DNA of 10,268 bases from an uncultured Pyrinomonas sp. (GTDB lineage: Bacteria; Acidobacteriota; Blastocatellia; Pyrinomonadales; Pyrinomonadaceae): NCBI GenBank assembly GCA_937135995.1, contig CAKZOF010000815.1, positions 1 through 10,268 on the forward strand, in the 5' to 3' direction. Below the pieces are notes generated by a model, which saw nothing but the letters and a program-made list of their open reading frames with translations, made no database searches and had not been told where the DNA came from. A program made the position numbers and the translations under genes. Positions 1 through 6,066 of this stretch are shown in pieces. Position 1 is the stretch's first letter. Every line of letters begins with the position of its first letter.

Positions 1-41
1 GAGGAGCGTGGCGATGACGCCACCTCAGGCCGCTTTGTGAC

Positions 42-81
42 GAGATTGCTTCGTCGCGCTGCGGGCGACTCGCAGTGACGG
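42..81. repeat. Possible dispersed intergenic repeat
   Basis: This stretch begins GAGATTGCTTCGTCGC and ends CTCGCAGTGACGG. It resembles a motif I recall as common between genes in many environmental bacteria (GAGATTGCTTCG...CTCGCAATGAC). Inside it, CTGCG at 59-63 and CGCAG at 71-75 can pair over a 7-base loop. Only one copy is in the window, so its repeat status rests on memory of the motif. I see no coding sequence in bases 1-132. Confidence 0.35.
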
Positions 82-132
82 TCCGCCCCCCAACTGTGAA
101 ATGCACCCTTTTCGAAAGTCGGGAAGCCTTTT

Positions 133-161
133 TTGACAAAATGGCCAGTTTGTGCTATCTT
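133..161 (+). promoter_or_regulatory. Sigma70-type promoter of the rubrerythrin gene
   Basis: A perfect -35 TTGACA (133-138) is followed by a 17-base spacer and TATCTT (156-161). A TG one base upstream of the -10 gives an extended -10. The predicted transcription start is near 168, leaving a leader of roughly 45 bases before the ATG at 215. The surrounding DNA is AT-rich compared with the rest of the window, as expected for a promoter. Confidence 0.75.
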
Positions 162-168
162 TTATTGT

Positions 169-183
169 TGATAATGATTACTG
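169..183 (+). promoter_or_regulatory. Fur/PerR-like operator overlapping the transcription start
   Basis: TGATAATGATTACTG matches the Fur 7-1-7 consensus (TGATAATnATTATCA) at 11 of 14 defined positions and the PerR box (TTATAATnATTATAA) at 10 of 14. It sits over the predicted transcription start, where a bound repressor would block the promoter. Rubrerythrins are classic members of peroxide or iron regulons in many bacteria, so the placement makes sense. Which Fur-family protein would bind cannot be told from the sequence. Confidence 0.5.
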
Positions 184-200
184 ATAAATTTAAAGAAGTA

Positions 201-206
201 AGGAGG
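201..206 (+). promoter_or_regulatory. Consensus ribosome binding site for rubrerythrin
   Basis: AGGAGG lies 8 bases before the ATG at 215. It is the strongest Shine-Dalgarno match in the window and fixes the start of the rubrerythrin fragment. Confidence 0.85.
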
Positions 207-214
207 GTTTTGCC

Positions 215-445
215 ATGAGAAAAATGACCGAGTCCGATTTGGCGGCTGCTTTCGCTGGAGAAAGCCAGGCACACATGCGCTACAAAATTTTTGCTGAGAA
301 GGCGCGTGAGGAGGGGCTACCTAACATTGCCCGATTGTTCGAGGCCATCTCCTTTGCCGAGCAGGTCCATGCCGCCAACCACCTGCGCGCGCTCAGCGGC
401 GTGAACACCACACCGGATGTACCGACCGCAAGCGAGACAATGTGA
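215..445 (+). CDS. Rubrerythrin, 3'-truncated gene (N-terminal fragment)
   Basis: Rubrerythrins are cytoplasmic non-haem diiron peroxidases that reduce hydrogen peroxide with electrons from rubredoxin or NADH-linked donors. The first ~65 residues are clear family sequence. The first helix carries FAGESQAHMRY, with iron ligand Glu16. The second helix carries FAEQVHAANHLRAL, with the ExxH ligand pair Glu49 and His52. The reading frame then ends after 76 residues, whereas family members are usually about 140-195. The second half of the four-helix bundle, with the remaining iron ligands, and any rubredoxin-like Cys4 domain are absent, so the product should not bind a diiron centre. Promoter, operator-like box and ribosome binding site are all intact. 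The last residues (roughly PTASETM) are probably not rubrerythrin: from about position 448 rightward the DNA is the antisense strand of the E2 gene. The frame also overlaps the tail of the E2 reading frame. This is a broken gene or an assembly join. Confidence 0.85.
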   Translation: MRKMTESDLAAAFAGESQAHMRYKIFAEKAREEGLPNIARLFEAISFAEQVHAANHLRALSGVNTTPDVPTASETM

Positions 446-1722
446 CTTTCGACCGCGCCGACGCCGAGAATGGCCACTTGCGGCTGATTGATGATCGGCG
501 TGCCGAACAGGCCACCGAAGACGCCCGGATTGGTGATGGTAAAAGTGCCGCCTTGCACTTCGTCCGGCTTCAACTGCTTGGTGCGCGCTCGCTCGGCTAG
601 GTCGTTGGCGACTTTTGCCAGTCCGGCGATGGACAGTTCGTCGGCCCGTTTGATCACGGGGACGATCAATCCCCAATCGAGCGCGACGGCCATGCCGAGA
701 TTGATGTCGCGTTTGTAGATGATCTGATCACCGCTCACCTGCGCGTTGAAGATCGGATAGCGACGAATGGCACTAATCACGGCTTGGAAAATGAACGGCA
801 TGAATGTCAGCTTGGTTCCGTGCCGTTCGAGGAAGGAGCGTTTATGTTGTTCGCGCAGGCGCGCAACGCGCGTCATGTCGATCTCGTAAACGGTGGTGAC
901 GTGCGCCGAAGTTCGCTTCGAGAGGATCATGTGCTCGGCGATCTTCTTGCGCATGACGCTCATTTGTTCGACGCGGTCGCCTTCGGCCGGTTGCACTGCC
1001 GGCGCGTGGGTCGGCTCCGACACTGAAGGTGGCGGCGCGACCGGAGCGGGCGTTGGTTGCAGCGCCGCTTTCTGCGCGGCAGCTCCGCCCGATTCGATGA
1101 AACTGAGGATGTCGTTTTTGGTGACGCGCCCGCTCATCCCGGTCCCTTCGATCTGCGCGAGATCGATCCCATGTTCGCGGGCGATCTTGCGCACGAGCGG
1201 GCTGGAGCGCGTGCGGCGCAACTCTTCCACCGTCTGCTCGGCAATCGGTTTTGCCGCCGTCGGTTGAGCCTCTTTCGGCTTTGTTGGTGGAGCAGGTGTT
1301 GGCGGCGGTTCGGTTGGCTGTGGCGCTGGCGGTGGAGCCTCCGCCGTGGCTTGCTGCCCAGAGCCATCGGACTGCGATTGAGCGGGCGGCGGCGGCGCCA
1401 GCGTGCTTGCGCTTTTTGCTTCCGTTACGGTCGCCGCGGCGGGCGCTTCTTGTTTGGTTTCTTGCGGTGCCGGCGCGCTCGCCCCGTCGCCGTCGATGAT
1501 AGCGACCACCGTTCCGACGGCCACCGTGTCTCCCTCTTTGAACCTCACTTCGGTGAGCGTGCCGGCGGCAGGCGCTGGGATTTCGGCATCCACCTTGTCG
1601 GTCGAGATTTCAAATAGCGGTTCATCGCGTTCGACGTGCTCGCCGACCTTTTTCAGCCAGCGCGTGATCGTCCCTTCGGCGATGGACTCGCCCATTTGTG
1701 GCATTACCACTTCCGTGCTCAT
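280..1722 (-). CDS. 2-oxoacid dehydrogenase E2 (dihydrolipoamide acyltransferase), catalytic C-terminus replaced
   Basis: E2 is the core of the 2-oxoacid dehydrogenase complex: its swinging lipoyl arm takes the acyl group from E1 and passes it to CoA. Seen in order are a lipoyl domain (residues 2-77; lipoylated Lys43 in EISTDKVDAEIPAP), a long Pro/Ala linker (about 82-160), a peripheral-subunit-binding domain (about 172-210, RSSPLVRKIAREHGIDL...GRVTKNDI), a second linker, and the acyltransferase domain from about 250 (SVMRKKIAEHM; TFTITNPGVFGG; INQPQVAILGVGAV). Family similarity stops after about Val424/Glu425 (near base 448). The final ~55 residues are encoded by the complement of the rubrerythrin gene. 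The normal ending with the catalytic His and Asp (DHRxxDG) is missing, so the product should be inactive as a transferase. The lipoyl domain resembles SucB-type E2s, but the E1 alpha/beta partners point to pyruvate or branched-chain 2-oxoacids. The start ATG is right for the lipoyl domain; E1 beta ends 54 bases upstream. Confidence 0.9.
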   Translation of the reverse strand: MSTEVVMPQMGESIAEGTITRWLKKVGEHVERDEPLFEISTDKVDAEIPAPAAGTLTEVRFKEGDTVAVGTVVAIIDGDGASAPAPQETKQEAPAAATVTEAKSASTLAPPPPAQSQSDGSGQQATAEAPPPAPQPTEPPPTPAPPTKPKEAQPTAAKPIAEQTVEELRRTRSSPLVRKIAREHGIDLAQIEGTGMSGRVTKNDILSFIESGGAAAQKAALQPTPAPVAPPPSVSEPTHAPAVQPAEGDRVEQMSVMRKKIAEHMILSKRTSAHVTTVYEIDMTRVARLREQHKRSFLERHGTKLTFMPFIFQAVISAIRRYPIFNAQVSGDQIIYKRDINLGMAVALDWGLIVPVIKRADELSIAGLAKVANDLAERARTKQLKPDEVQGGTFTITNPGVFGGLFGTPIINQPQVAILGVGAVESHIVSLAVGTSGVVFTPLSARRWLAAWTCSAKEMASNNRAMLGSPSSRAFSAKIL

Positions 1723-1738
1723 AACTTTTTCGTGACGC

Positions 1739-1770
1739 CGAGACCTTGAACCCGGGTCTCGCTCCTCCTC
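1739..1770 (-). promoter_or_regulatory. Hairpin between a strong Shine-Dalgarno sequence and the E2 start
   Basis: In the E1 beta-E2 gap the minus strand reads GAGGAGGAG (complement of about 1762-1770), then an inverted repeat CGAGACC/GGTCTCG (1755-1761 and 1739-1745; 7-bp stem, 9-base loop), then 16 bases to the ATG at 1722. Nothing closer to the ATG looks like a good Shine-Dalgarno sequence. The purine-rich motif is ~41 bases away, too far unless the hairpin folds, which shortens the path to about 18 bases. It may tune E2 translation or mark an RNA processing site. The inverted repeat is seen; the role is inferred. Confidence 0.4.
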
Positions 1771-1776
1771 TTTAGT

Positions 1777-2805
1777 CTAGTATGCTGCCAGTCTCCTTGC
1801 GGCATCCACCACGTCTTTCACTTGCGGCAAATGGTACTCTTCGAGCGGCGGCGAATAGGGCACCGGCGTGTCGATGGCTCCGAGGCGAACCACTGGCGCG
1901 TCCAACCACTCGAAAGCCTCTTCGGCGATCAATCCAGCGATCTCGCCGCCAATGCCGCCCGTGCGCGGCGCTTCGTGCAGGATCAAAGCACGGTTCGTCT
2001 TGCGCACGCTCGCCAGAATCGTCTCTTTGTCGAGCGGCAGCAGCGTTCGCAGATCGATCACTTCGATGTCCAATCCTTCGCGCTCCAACTCTTCCGCCGC
2101 ATCGAGCGCCGTCAACACCTGTGCGCCGAAGGTGATGATCGAAAGATCGTGTCCTTCGCGCGCGACCCGTGCGCGCCCGATCTCGACGATGTAATCCTCT
2201 TCGGGTATCTCTTGCCGCAACCGTGGCAGCCGATAGAGTTTCTTGTGCTCGAAGAAGAGCACCGGATCGGGATCGCGGATCGCCGCTTTGATCAACCCCT
2301 TCGCGTCATACGGGTTCGATGGTTCGACCATCTTCAACCCCGGCGTGTTCATGAAGAAGGACTCGACGTTCTGCGAGTGAAACGGGCCAGCATGCACGCC
2401 CGCGCCGCACGGCCCGCGAAAGACTGCCGGAATGCCCGCGCCCCAACGGTAGCGGCACTTCGCCGCGAAGTTGGTCAGCATGTCGAAGCCGCACGAGATG
2501 AAGTCGATGAACTGGAATTCAGCCACGGGGCGCATGCCCATCAGCGCTGCGCCGCACGCCGCGCCGACGATGGCCGCTTCCGAGATCGGCGTATCGATCA
2601 CGCGCTCGGGGCCGAAGTAATCGATCAGCCCATCCGTCACCTTGAACGCGCCGCCATAGACGCCGACGTCTTCGCCGATGACGAAGACGCGCTCGTCGCG
2701 TTCCATCTCTTCCCAGATGCCTTGGCGAATCGCTTCGACGAACGTGACCACGCCGCCGCGCGCCGGGCGTTCCGCCTTGTGCTCTTTCTTGAGCGCTGTT
2801 GCCAT
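1777..2805 (-). CDS. 2-oxoacid dehydrogenase E1 component, beta subunit
   Basis: This is the beta half of the thiamine-diphosphate E1 enzyme, which decarboxylates the 2-oxoacid and reductively acylates the E2 lipoyl arm. The 342-residue length is normal (about 325-350). Visible family motifs are VTFVEAIRQGI near the N-terminus, GEDVGVYGGAFKVTDGL (44-60), IDTPISEAAIVGAA (about 70-83), whose Glu76 is the conserved residue that contacts the cofactor's aminopyrimidine ring, FRGPCGAGVHAGPFHSQ (129-145) with the conserved active-site His, and the C-terminal domain (IEVIDLRTLLPLDKETI; TPVPYSPPLEEYHLPQ). All key residues are present. A GAGGA and an AAGG lie 12 and 4 bases upstream of the ATG. The gap to E1 alpha (about 280 bases) is unusually long for this operon because it holds a protease gene remnant. 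Substrate choice (pyruvate or branched-chain) cannot be settled by eye. Confidence 0.95.
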   Translation of the reverse strand: MATALKKEHKAERPARGGVVTFVEAIRQGIWEEMERDERVFVIGEDVGVYGGAFKVTDGLIDYFGPERVIDTPISEAAIVGAACGAALMGMRPVAEFQFIDFISCGFDMLTNFAAKCRYRWGAGIPAVFRGPCGAGVHAGPFHSQNVESFFMNTPGLKMVEPSNPYDAKGLIKAAIRDPDPVLFFEHKKLYRLPRLRQEIPEEDYIVEIGRARVAREGHDLSIITFGAQVLTALDAAEELEREGLDIEVIDLRTLLPLDKETILASVRKTNRALILHEAPRTGGIGGEIAGLIAEEAFEWLDAPVVRLGAIDTPVPYSPPLEEYHLPQVKDVVDAARRLAAY

Positions 2806-2876
2806 GCCTTATGGTCCTCGATGAAGTTCGACCAACCTTCCGGCCCGGTTGCGCTTTCGTTCACCTCAGCCGGGAG

Positions 2877-3088
2877 TTACTTCAAATAGTGCTGCACCAC
2901 ATACGGATGTTTCAGGTTGACGACCAACCGCCGCTCTTTCGGATCGACGACGAGATCCATCGCTTCGAGCAAGATGGCGCCCATCGAGGGCGCAGCTTTG
3001 CCCGGCAGCACGAGCGCGCGCGCGTCGTCGCCGCGCGATTAGCGAGGCGCACTTCAAGCGGACTGTGGTCAGCTTTCGCATGATCGTT
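2877..3088 (-). pseudogene. C-terminal remnant of a retropepsin-like (clan AA) aspartic protease, frameshifted
   Basis: Directly after the E1 alpha stop codon, in the same frame, the minus strand reads SPLEVRLANRAATTR. After a 2-base shift it reads ALVLPG...MGAILLEAMDLVVDPKERRLVVN and ends at a TAA (2877-2879) with HPYVVQHYLK. The run from ALVLPG to the end looks like the C-terminal half of small (about 120-140 residue) bacterial retropepsin-like proteins, which typically read (A)LVLPG...LLGAIPLE-MD--VDPK...L--NP-HPY. The N-terminal half with the catalytic D-T/S-G is missing, so nothing functional can be made. The shift coincides with a run of five CG dinucleotides (3015-3024); removing one CG joins both parts into one continuous frame. 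Full-length relatives are common in Acidobacteriota, Cyanobacteria and Chloroflexota as far as I recall; their role is poorly known. No start codon or ribosome binding site is evident. Confidence 0.6.
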
Positions 3089-4429
3089 CTATCGCTCCAA
3101 AACCTTTGGCCGAAAAGCTGGCGGCACGATGGAGTTGTCGTACACATTATACGCCGCTCGTTCCGGTTCCGGCAGCGGCGAGCTTTCAGCCCACGCGACC
3201 TCCTCTTCGAGTTCCTGCTTGATGCGCGCTGTGATCTGGTCGAGTTCTTCGCGCGTCGCGATCCCTTGCGAGGTGAGATGTCGCTCGTAACGGTCCACGG
3301 GATCGCGCTTCTCCCATAGCTCCAGTTCTTCGCGCGGCACGTAGCGTTGGTCGTCGTGCTCGGCGTGACCTTTGCGCCGGTAGGTCTTCGCCTCGATCAA
3401 CACGGCGCCGCCGCCGGAGCGTGCGAAGTCAACGGCGCGCTTCGTTGTTTCGTAACAAGCGATGATGTCGTTGCCATCGACGATATAGCCGGGAATGCCG
3501 TAGGCTGCCGCCTTGTCCGCCAGATTCTTCACTGCCGTCTGTTTGTGCGTTGGAGTGGAATACGCATAGCAGTTGTGTTCGGCGACGACGATGAGCGGCA
3601 AGCGTTGCACGGCGGCGAAATTCAACCCTTCGTGGAAAGCTCCGGTGCTCATCCCGCCGTCGCCGATGTAAGCGATGGCAACGATCTTTTTCTGCTGCAT
3701 GCGCGCGGCCAAGAGCACGCCTGTCATCACCGGGATCATGTCGCCCAAGTGCGAGATCGGCCCGATGAAGCCTCGCTCCATGTCGCCGAAGTGGATGTTC
3801 AGGTCGCGCCCTTCGGATGGCCCCCACGCTTTGGCCATGTACTGCGCGAAGATCGCACGCGGGCGAATCCCCTTGGTCAGCACGGCGCCCAGATCCCTGA
3901 TGAGCGGCGCGATGAAGTCGCCCCGCTCGAGCGCATAGCAGGTGCCGACGGCGGTCGCCTCTTGACCTAATGAGCGATAGACGCCGCCGATCACTTTGTT
4001 TTGACGGTACAAGTTGACGAGTCGCTCTTCGACCAGTCGCGTGAGTTTCAGGTAGTAGTAAAGCTCCAGCATCTGCTCGCGCGTCAAACTGGTCTCAAGC
4101 GAACAGATCAACCCTTCGTCGATCGCCGGAGCTTGCACGCCTTCGACGATCTCGACGAAGCGAACACCGGCGCGCGTCGCCGGAGCAGCGCTTCGAGACG
4201 CGTCCGATTTCGGCGATGGGCCGCCTGCGTCCGCGTCGTTCAACGCGACCTCAAAACTTGGGACGGTATCACCGTCACGGTGTCCTCCGCCTGCGTCCGC
4301 GTCGTTCAACGCGACCTCTGCCGCAGCGACTACGTGTGCCGCCTGCGCGGTCTCTGCTTTTGCGCGGCGGGCGCTTCTTCCGCCGTGCGCTTTCGACCCT
4401 TTCTTTTTCGCATCGCGCTTGCTCGCCAT
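3089..4429 (-). CDS. 2-oxoacid dehydrogenase E1 component, alpha subunit, with repetitive N-terminal extension
   Basis: This is the alpha half of the E1 heterotetramer, carrying most of the thiamine-diphosphate binding site. The catalytic core spans about residues 115-440. LYRQNKVIGGVYRSLGQEA leads into DFIAPLIRDLGAVL. The cofactor motif starts GDGGMSTGAFHEGLNFAA (256-273) and ends with AEHNCYAYST (283-292). Asn286, the expected Mg ligand, is kept, although the usual NN is HN here. The regulatory-loop region reads YRRKGHAEHDDQRY (350-363). At 446 residues it is about 90 longer than usual; the excess is an Ala/Lys/Asp-rich N-terminus of low complexity containing EVALNDADAGG twice (38-48, 60-70). 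The ATG at 4429 has GAGGGGAA upstream and follows the lpd stop by 34 bases, so co-transcription is likely. A start further in, past the extension, cannot be excluded, but I see no better ribosome binding site. The substrate is unresolved; the core looks somewhat closer to branched-chain-type E1. Confidence 0.93.
   Translation of the reverse strand: MASKRDAKKKGSKAHGGRSARRAKAETAQAAHVVAAAEVALNDADAGGGHRDGDTVPSFEVALNDADAGGPSPKSDASRSAAPATRAGVRFVEIVEGVQAPAIDEGLICSLETSLTREQMLELYYYLKLTRLVEERLVNLYRQNKVIGGVYRSLGQEATAVGTCYALERGDFIAPLIRDLGAVLTKGIRPRAIFAQYMAKAWGPSEGRDLNIHFGDMERGFIGPISHLGDMIPVMTGVLLAARMQQKKIVAIAYIGDGGMSTGAFHEGLNFAAVQRLPLIVVAEHNCYAYSTPTHKQTAVKNLADKAAAYGIPGYIVDGNDIIACYETTKRAVDFARSGGGAVLIEAKTYRRKGHAEHDDQRYVPREELELWEKRDPVDRYERHLTSQGIATREELDQITARIKQELEEEVAWAESSPLPEPERAAYNVYDNSIVPPAFRPKVLER
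4221..4318. repeat. Two exact 32-base direct repeats, 66-base period, inside the E1 alpha gene
   Basis: The same 32 bases occur at 4221-4252 and 4287-4318 without mismatch. The period of 66 bases is a multiple of three, so each copy keeps the frame and encodes EVALNDADAGG; the full unit is 22 residues. The spacer includes CACCGT-C-ACGGTG, a short palindrome. The repeat lies in the low-complexity N-terminal extension and outside the catalytic core, so it could expand or contract without breaking the enzyme. Confidence 0.9.
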
Positions 4430-4463
4430 CTCTCGTTCCCCTCGTTTGCTCGACGCCGAAATC

Positions 4464-5867
4464 TTAGAAGTGGATCGCCAGCTTGTGCACGTCCTCGGCA
4501 GCCTCCATCACCGATTCGGAAACGGTCGGGTGCGCGTGAATCGTGCGGCCCAACTCTTCCGCCGTCGATTCAAGCTGCATCGCCACGCACGCTTCAGCGA
4601 TCAACTCGGTCGCGTGCGGGCCGATGATGTGGACGCCTAGGATTTCATCATACTTCGATTCGCTGACGATCTTGACGAAGCCTTCATCCTCGCCGAGGAT
4701 GCGCGCCTTGCCTGAAGCCGTAAAGGGGAACTTGCCAACCTTGACATCGTACCCAAGTTCGCGCGCCTTCTGCTCCGTCAATCCGACCGATCCGACCTCC
4801 GGGTCGCAGTAGGTGCACGATGGGACGAGCCGCAGGTTGATCGGCTGGACCTGCTTGCCGGCGATCTGCTCGACGGCGAGGATGCCCTCTTTGGAAGCGA
4901 GATGCGCAAGCCACGGCGTCGGGATGACGTCGCCGATGGCATACACGTTCGGCTCGCCCGTGCGCAGATACTCGTCAACTTGAATCGCCCCGCGTTCGAC
5001 CTTGATCTTGGTCCCTTCTAATCCAAGCCCTTCCGTGTAAGGCATACGACCGACGGCGACGAGAAGCTTCTCAGCCTCGATCTTCACGGGTTCGCCCTTG
5101 GATGTTTTGCCCGTCACGATCACGCCCGTCTTGGTGCGTTCCACGCCGTCGAGTTTGGTATCGAGCTGCAACTTGATGCCGCGCTTGCGGAACGCGCGCG
5201 CCAATTCGTTCGAGATCTCTTCGTCTTCGAGCGGCAGCAGCCGCGGCATGATCTCGACGATGGTCGTTTCGCATCCGAAGCGCGAGAAGATCGAAGCGAA
5301 TTCGACGCCGACGGCACCGGCACCCATCACGATCAGCGATTTCGGGACCTCTTTCAATTCAAGTATTTGGTCGCTGTTGATGACGCGGTCGCCATCGGTC
5401 TCAAAGCCGGGTATGGGCCGGACGACAGACCCTGTCGCAATGACGATGTTCTTGGTGTGAACGGTCTCCTTTTTGCCATCTTCGCCGGTGACCTCGACGC
5501 GACCGGGAAGGTTCAACCGTCCGGTGCCTTTGAAGACGGTGATCTTGTTCTTCTTCATCAAGAACTCTATTCCTTTGGAGTTCTTGGTGACGACCTGCTC
5601 TTTGCGCTTTTGAACTTGGCCGAAATCATACCCGACGTTGGAGGCGACGACGCCGAACTCAGCAGCATGCTTCATCTTCTCGTAGATATATGCCGATTGA
5701 AGCAGTTGCTTGGTTGGGATGCAGCCGCGCAGCGTGCAGGTGCCACCCAAGCGCTTGTCCTTTTCGACGATGGCCGTGTGCAAACCCAACTGCGCCGCGC
5801 GAATCGCAGCCACGTATCCTCCAGGACCACTTCCGATGATCGTCACGTCAAACTGTTCTGTCGCCAC
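4464..5867 (-). CDS. lpd: Dihydrolipoyl dehydrogenase (E3)
   Basis: E3 is the flavoprotein that reoxidises dihydrolipoyl groups on E2 and passes the electrons to NAD+. The 467-residue length is typical. It shows the N-terminal FAD-binding GSGPGGYVAA (12-21), the redox disulfide in GGTCTLRGCIPTK (Cys44 and Cys49), the NAD-binding GAGAVGVEF (182-190), the second FAD motif VYAIGDV followed by HLASKEG, and the C-terminal dimer-interface catalytic pair in HPTVSE (446-451, His446 and Glu451). All catalytic residues are present. The start is a GTG at 5867 with AAAGGAAA about 8 bases upstream; the next residues run straight into the FAD fold, supporting it. It is the first gene of the E3-E1 alpha-E1 beta-E2 operon, preceded by a ~110-base leader, a good promoter and an operator-like inverted repeat. 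One E3 often serves several complexes, so first place in the operon could allow extra expression. Confidence 0.97.
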   Translation of the reverse strand: MATEQFDVTIIGSGPGGYVAAIRAAQLGLHTAIVEKDKRLGGTCTLRGCIPTKQLLQSAYIYEKMKHAAEFGVVASNVGYDFGQVQKRKEQVVTKNSKGIEFLMKKNKITVFKGTGRLNLPGRVEVTGEDGKKETVHTKNIVIATGSVVRPIPGFETDGDRVINSDQILELKEVPKSLIVMGAGAVGVEFASIFSRFGCETTIVEIMPRLLPLEDEEISNELARAFRKRGIKLQLDTKLDGVERTKTGVIVTGKTSKGEPVKIEAEKLLVAVGRMPYTEGLGLEGTKIKVERGAIQVDEYLRTGEPNVYAIGDVIPTPWLAHLASKEGILAVEQIAGKQVQPINLRLVPSCTYCDPEVGSVGLTEQKARELGYDVKVGKFPFTASGKARILGEDEGFVKIVSESKYDEILGVHIIGPHATELIAEACVAMQLESTAEELGRTIHAHPTVSESVMEAAEDVHKLAIHF

Positions 5868-5971
5868 TTCTATTTCCTTTCATGAGAACTTTCGATATGG
5901 AAACGGTGATGAGGAGCGTAGGGTAAAGGTCTTCCGAACCGAAGATCCCCGACTCGCTGGCACATCACCTC

Positions 5972-6004
5972 GACGGAAAGCCGAACATTATAATGCTTTC
6001 CGTC
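5972..6004. promoter_or_regulatory. 10-bp perfect inverted repeat over the lpd -10 box (operator candidate)
   Basis: GACGGAAAGC (5972-5981) is repeated as its exact reverse complement GCTTTCCGTC (5995-6004) around a 13-base centre that contains the -10 TATAAT. Two half-sites about two helix turns apart, centred on a promoter, are what a dimeric repressor uses. The alternative is a transcribed stem-loop. The repeat is seen; the regulator is unknown. Confidence 0.55.
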
Positions 6005-6016
6005 CGTTTCCTCCAA
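5987..6016 (-). promoter_or_regulatory. Promoter of the lpd-E1-E2 operon
   Basis: On the minus strand TTGGAG (complement of 6011-6016) precedes a perfect TATAAT (complement of 5987-5992) by 18 bases. The transcript would start near 5980 and reach the lpd GTG after about 110 bases. The -35 matches the consensus at only three positions, so activity may depend on an activator or be modest. The -10 region is nearly self-complementary (CATTATAATG), so it could also fire to the right, but no good gene lies there. Confidence 0.5.
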
Positions 6017-6066
6017 TCAGTTAAGCGCAGTTCACCGAAAAAGACTTTTGAGCAAAGGCAGGGCCA

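Noticed and set aside
283..288. HN in place of NN in the E1 alpha thiamine-diphosphate motif (residues 283-288 of that protein) as a sign of inactivity
   Set aside because: The Asn expected to bind magnesium is the second of the pair and is retained; variation at the first position alone does not argue for loss of function. Coordinates here are protein residues, not bases.
1822..2889. Plus-strand open frame (355 codons) across E1 beta
   Set aside because: It is the antisense shadow of a clear E1 beta gene. Its composition (Arg/His/Asp-rich) is typical of reverse-strand readings and no ribosome binding site is seen.
3429..3827. Second minus-strand frame inside E1 alpha (132 codons)
   Set aside because: It is an out-of-frame shadow of the E1 alpha catalytic core, Arg/His-rich, without independent start signals.
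4221..4318. CRISPR-like array from the 32-base repeats
   Set aside because: There are only two copies with a 34-base spacer, they keep the reading frame of a protein, and no cas gene is present. It is a coding tandem repeat.
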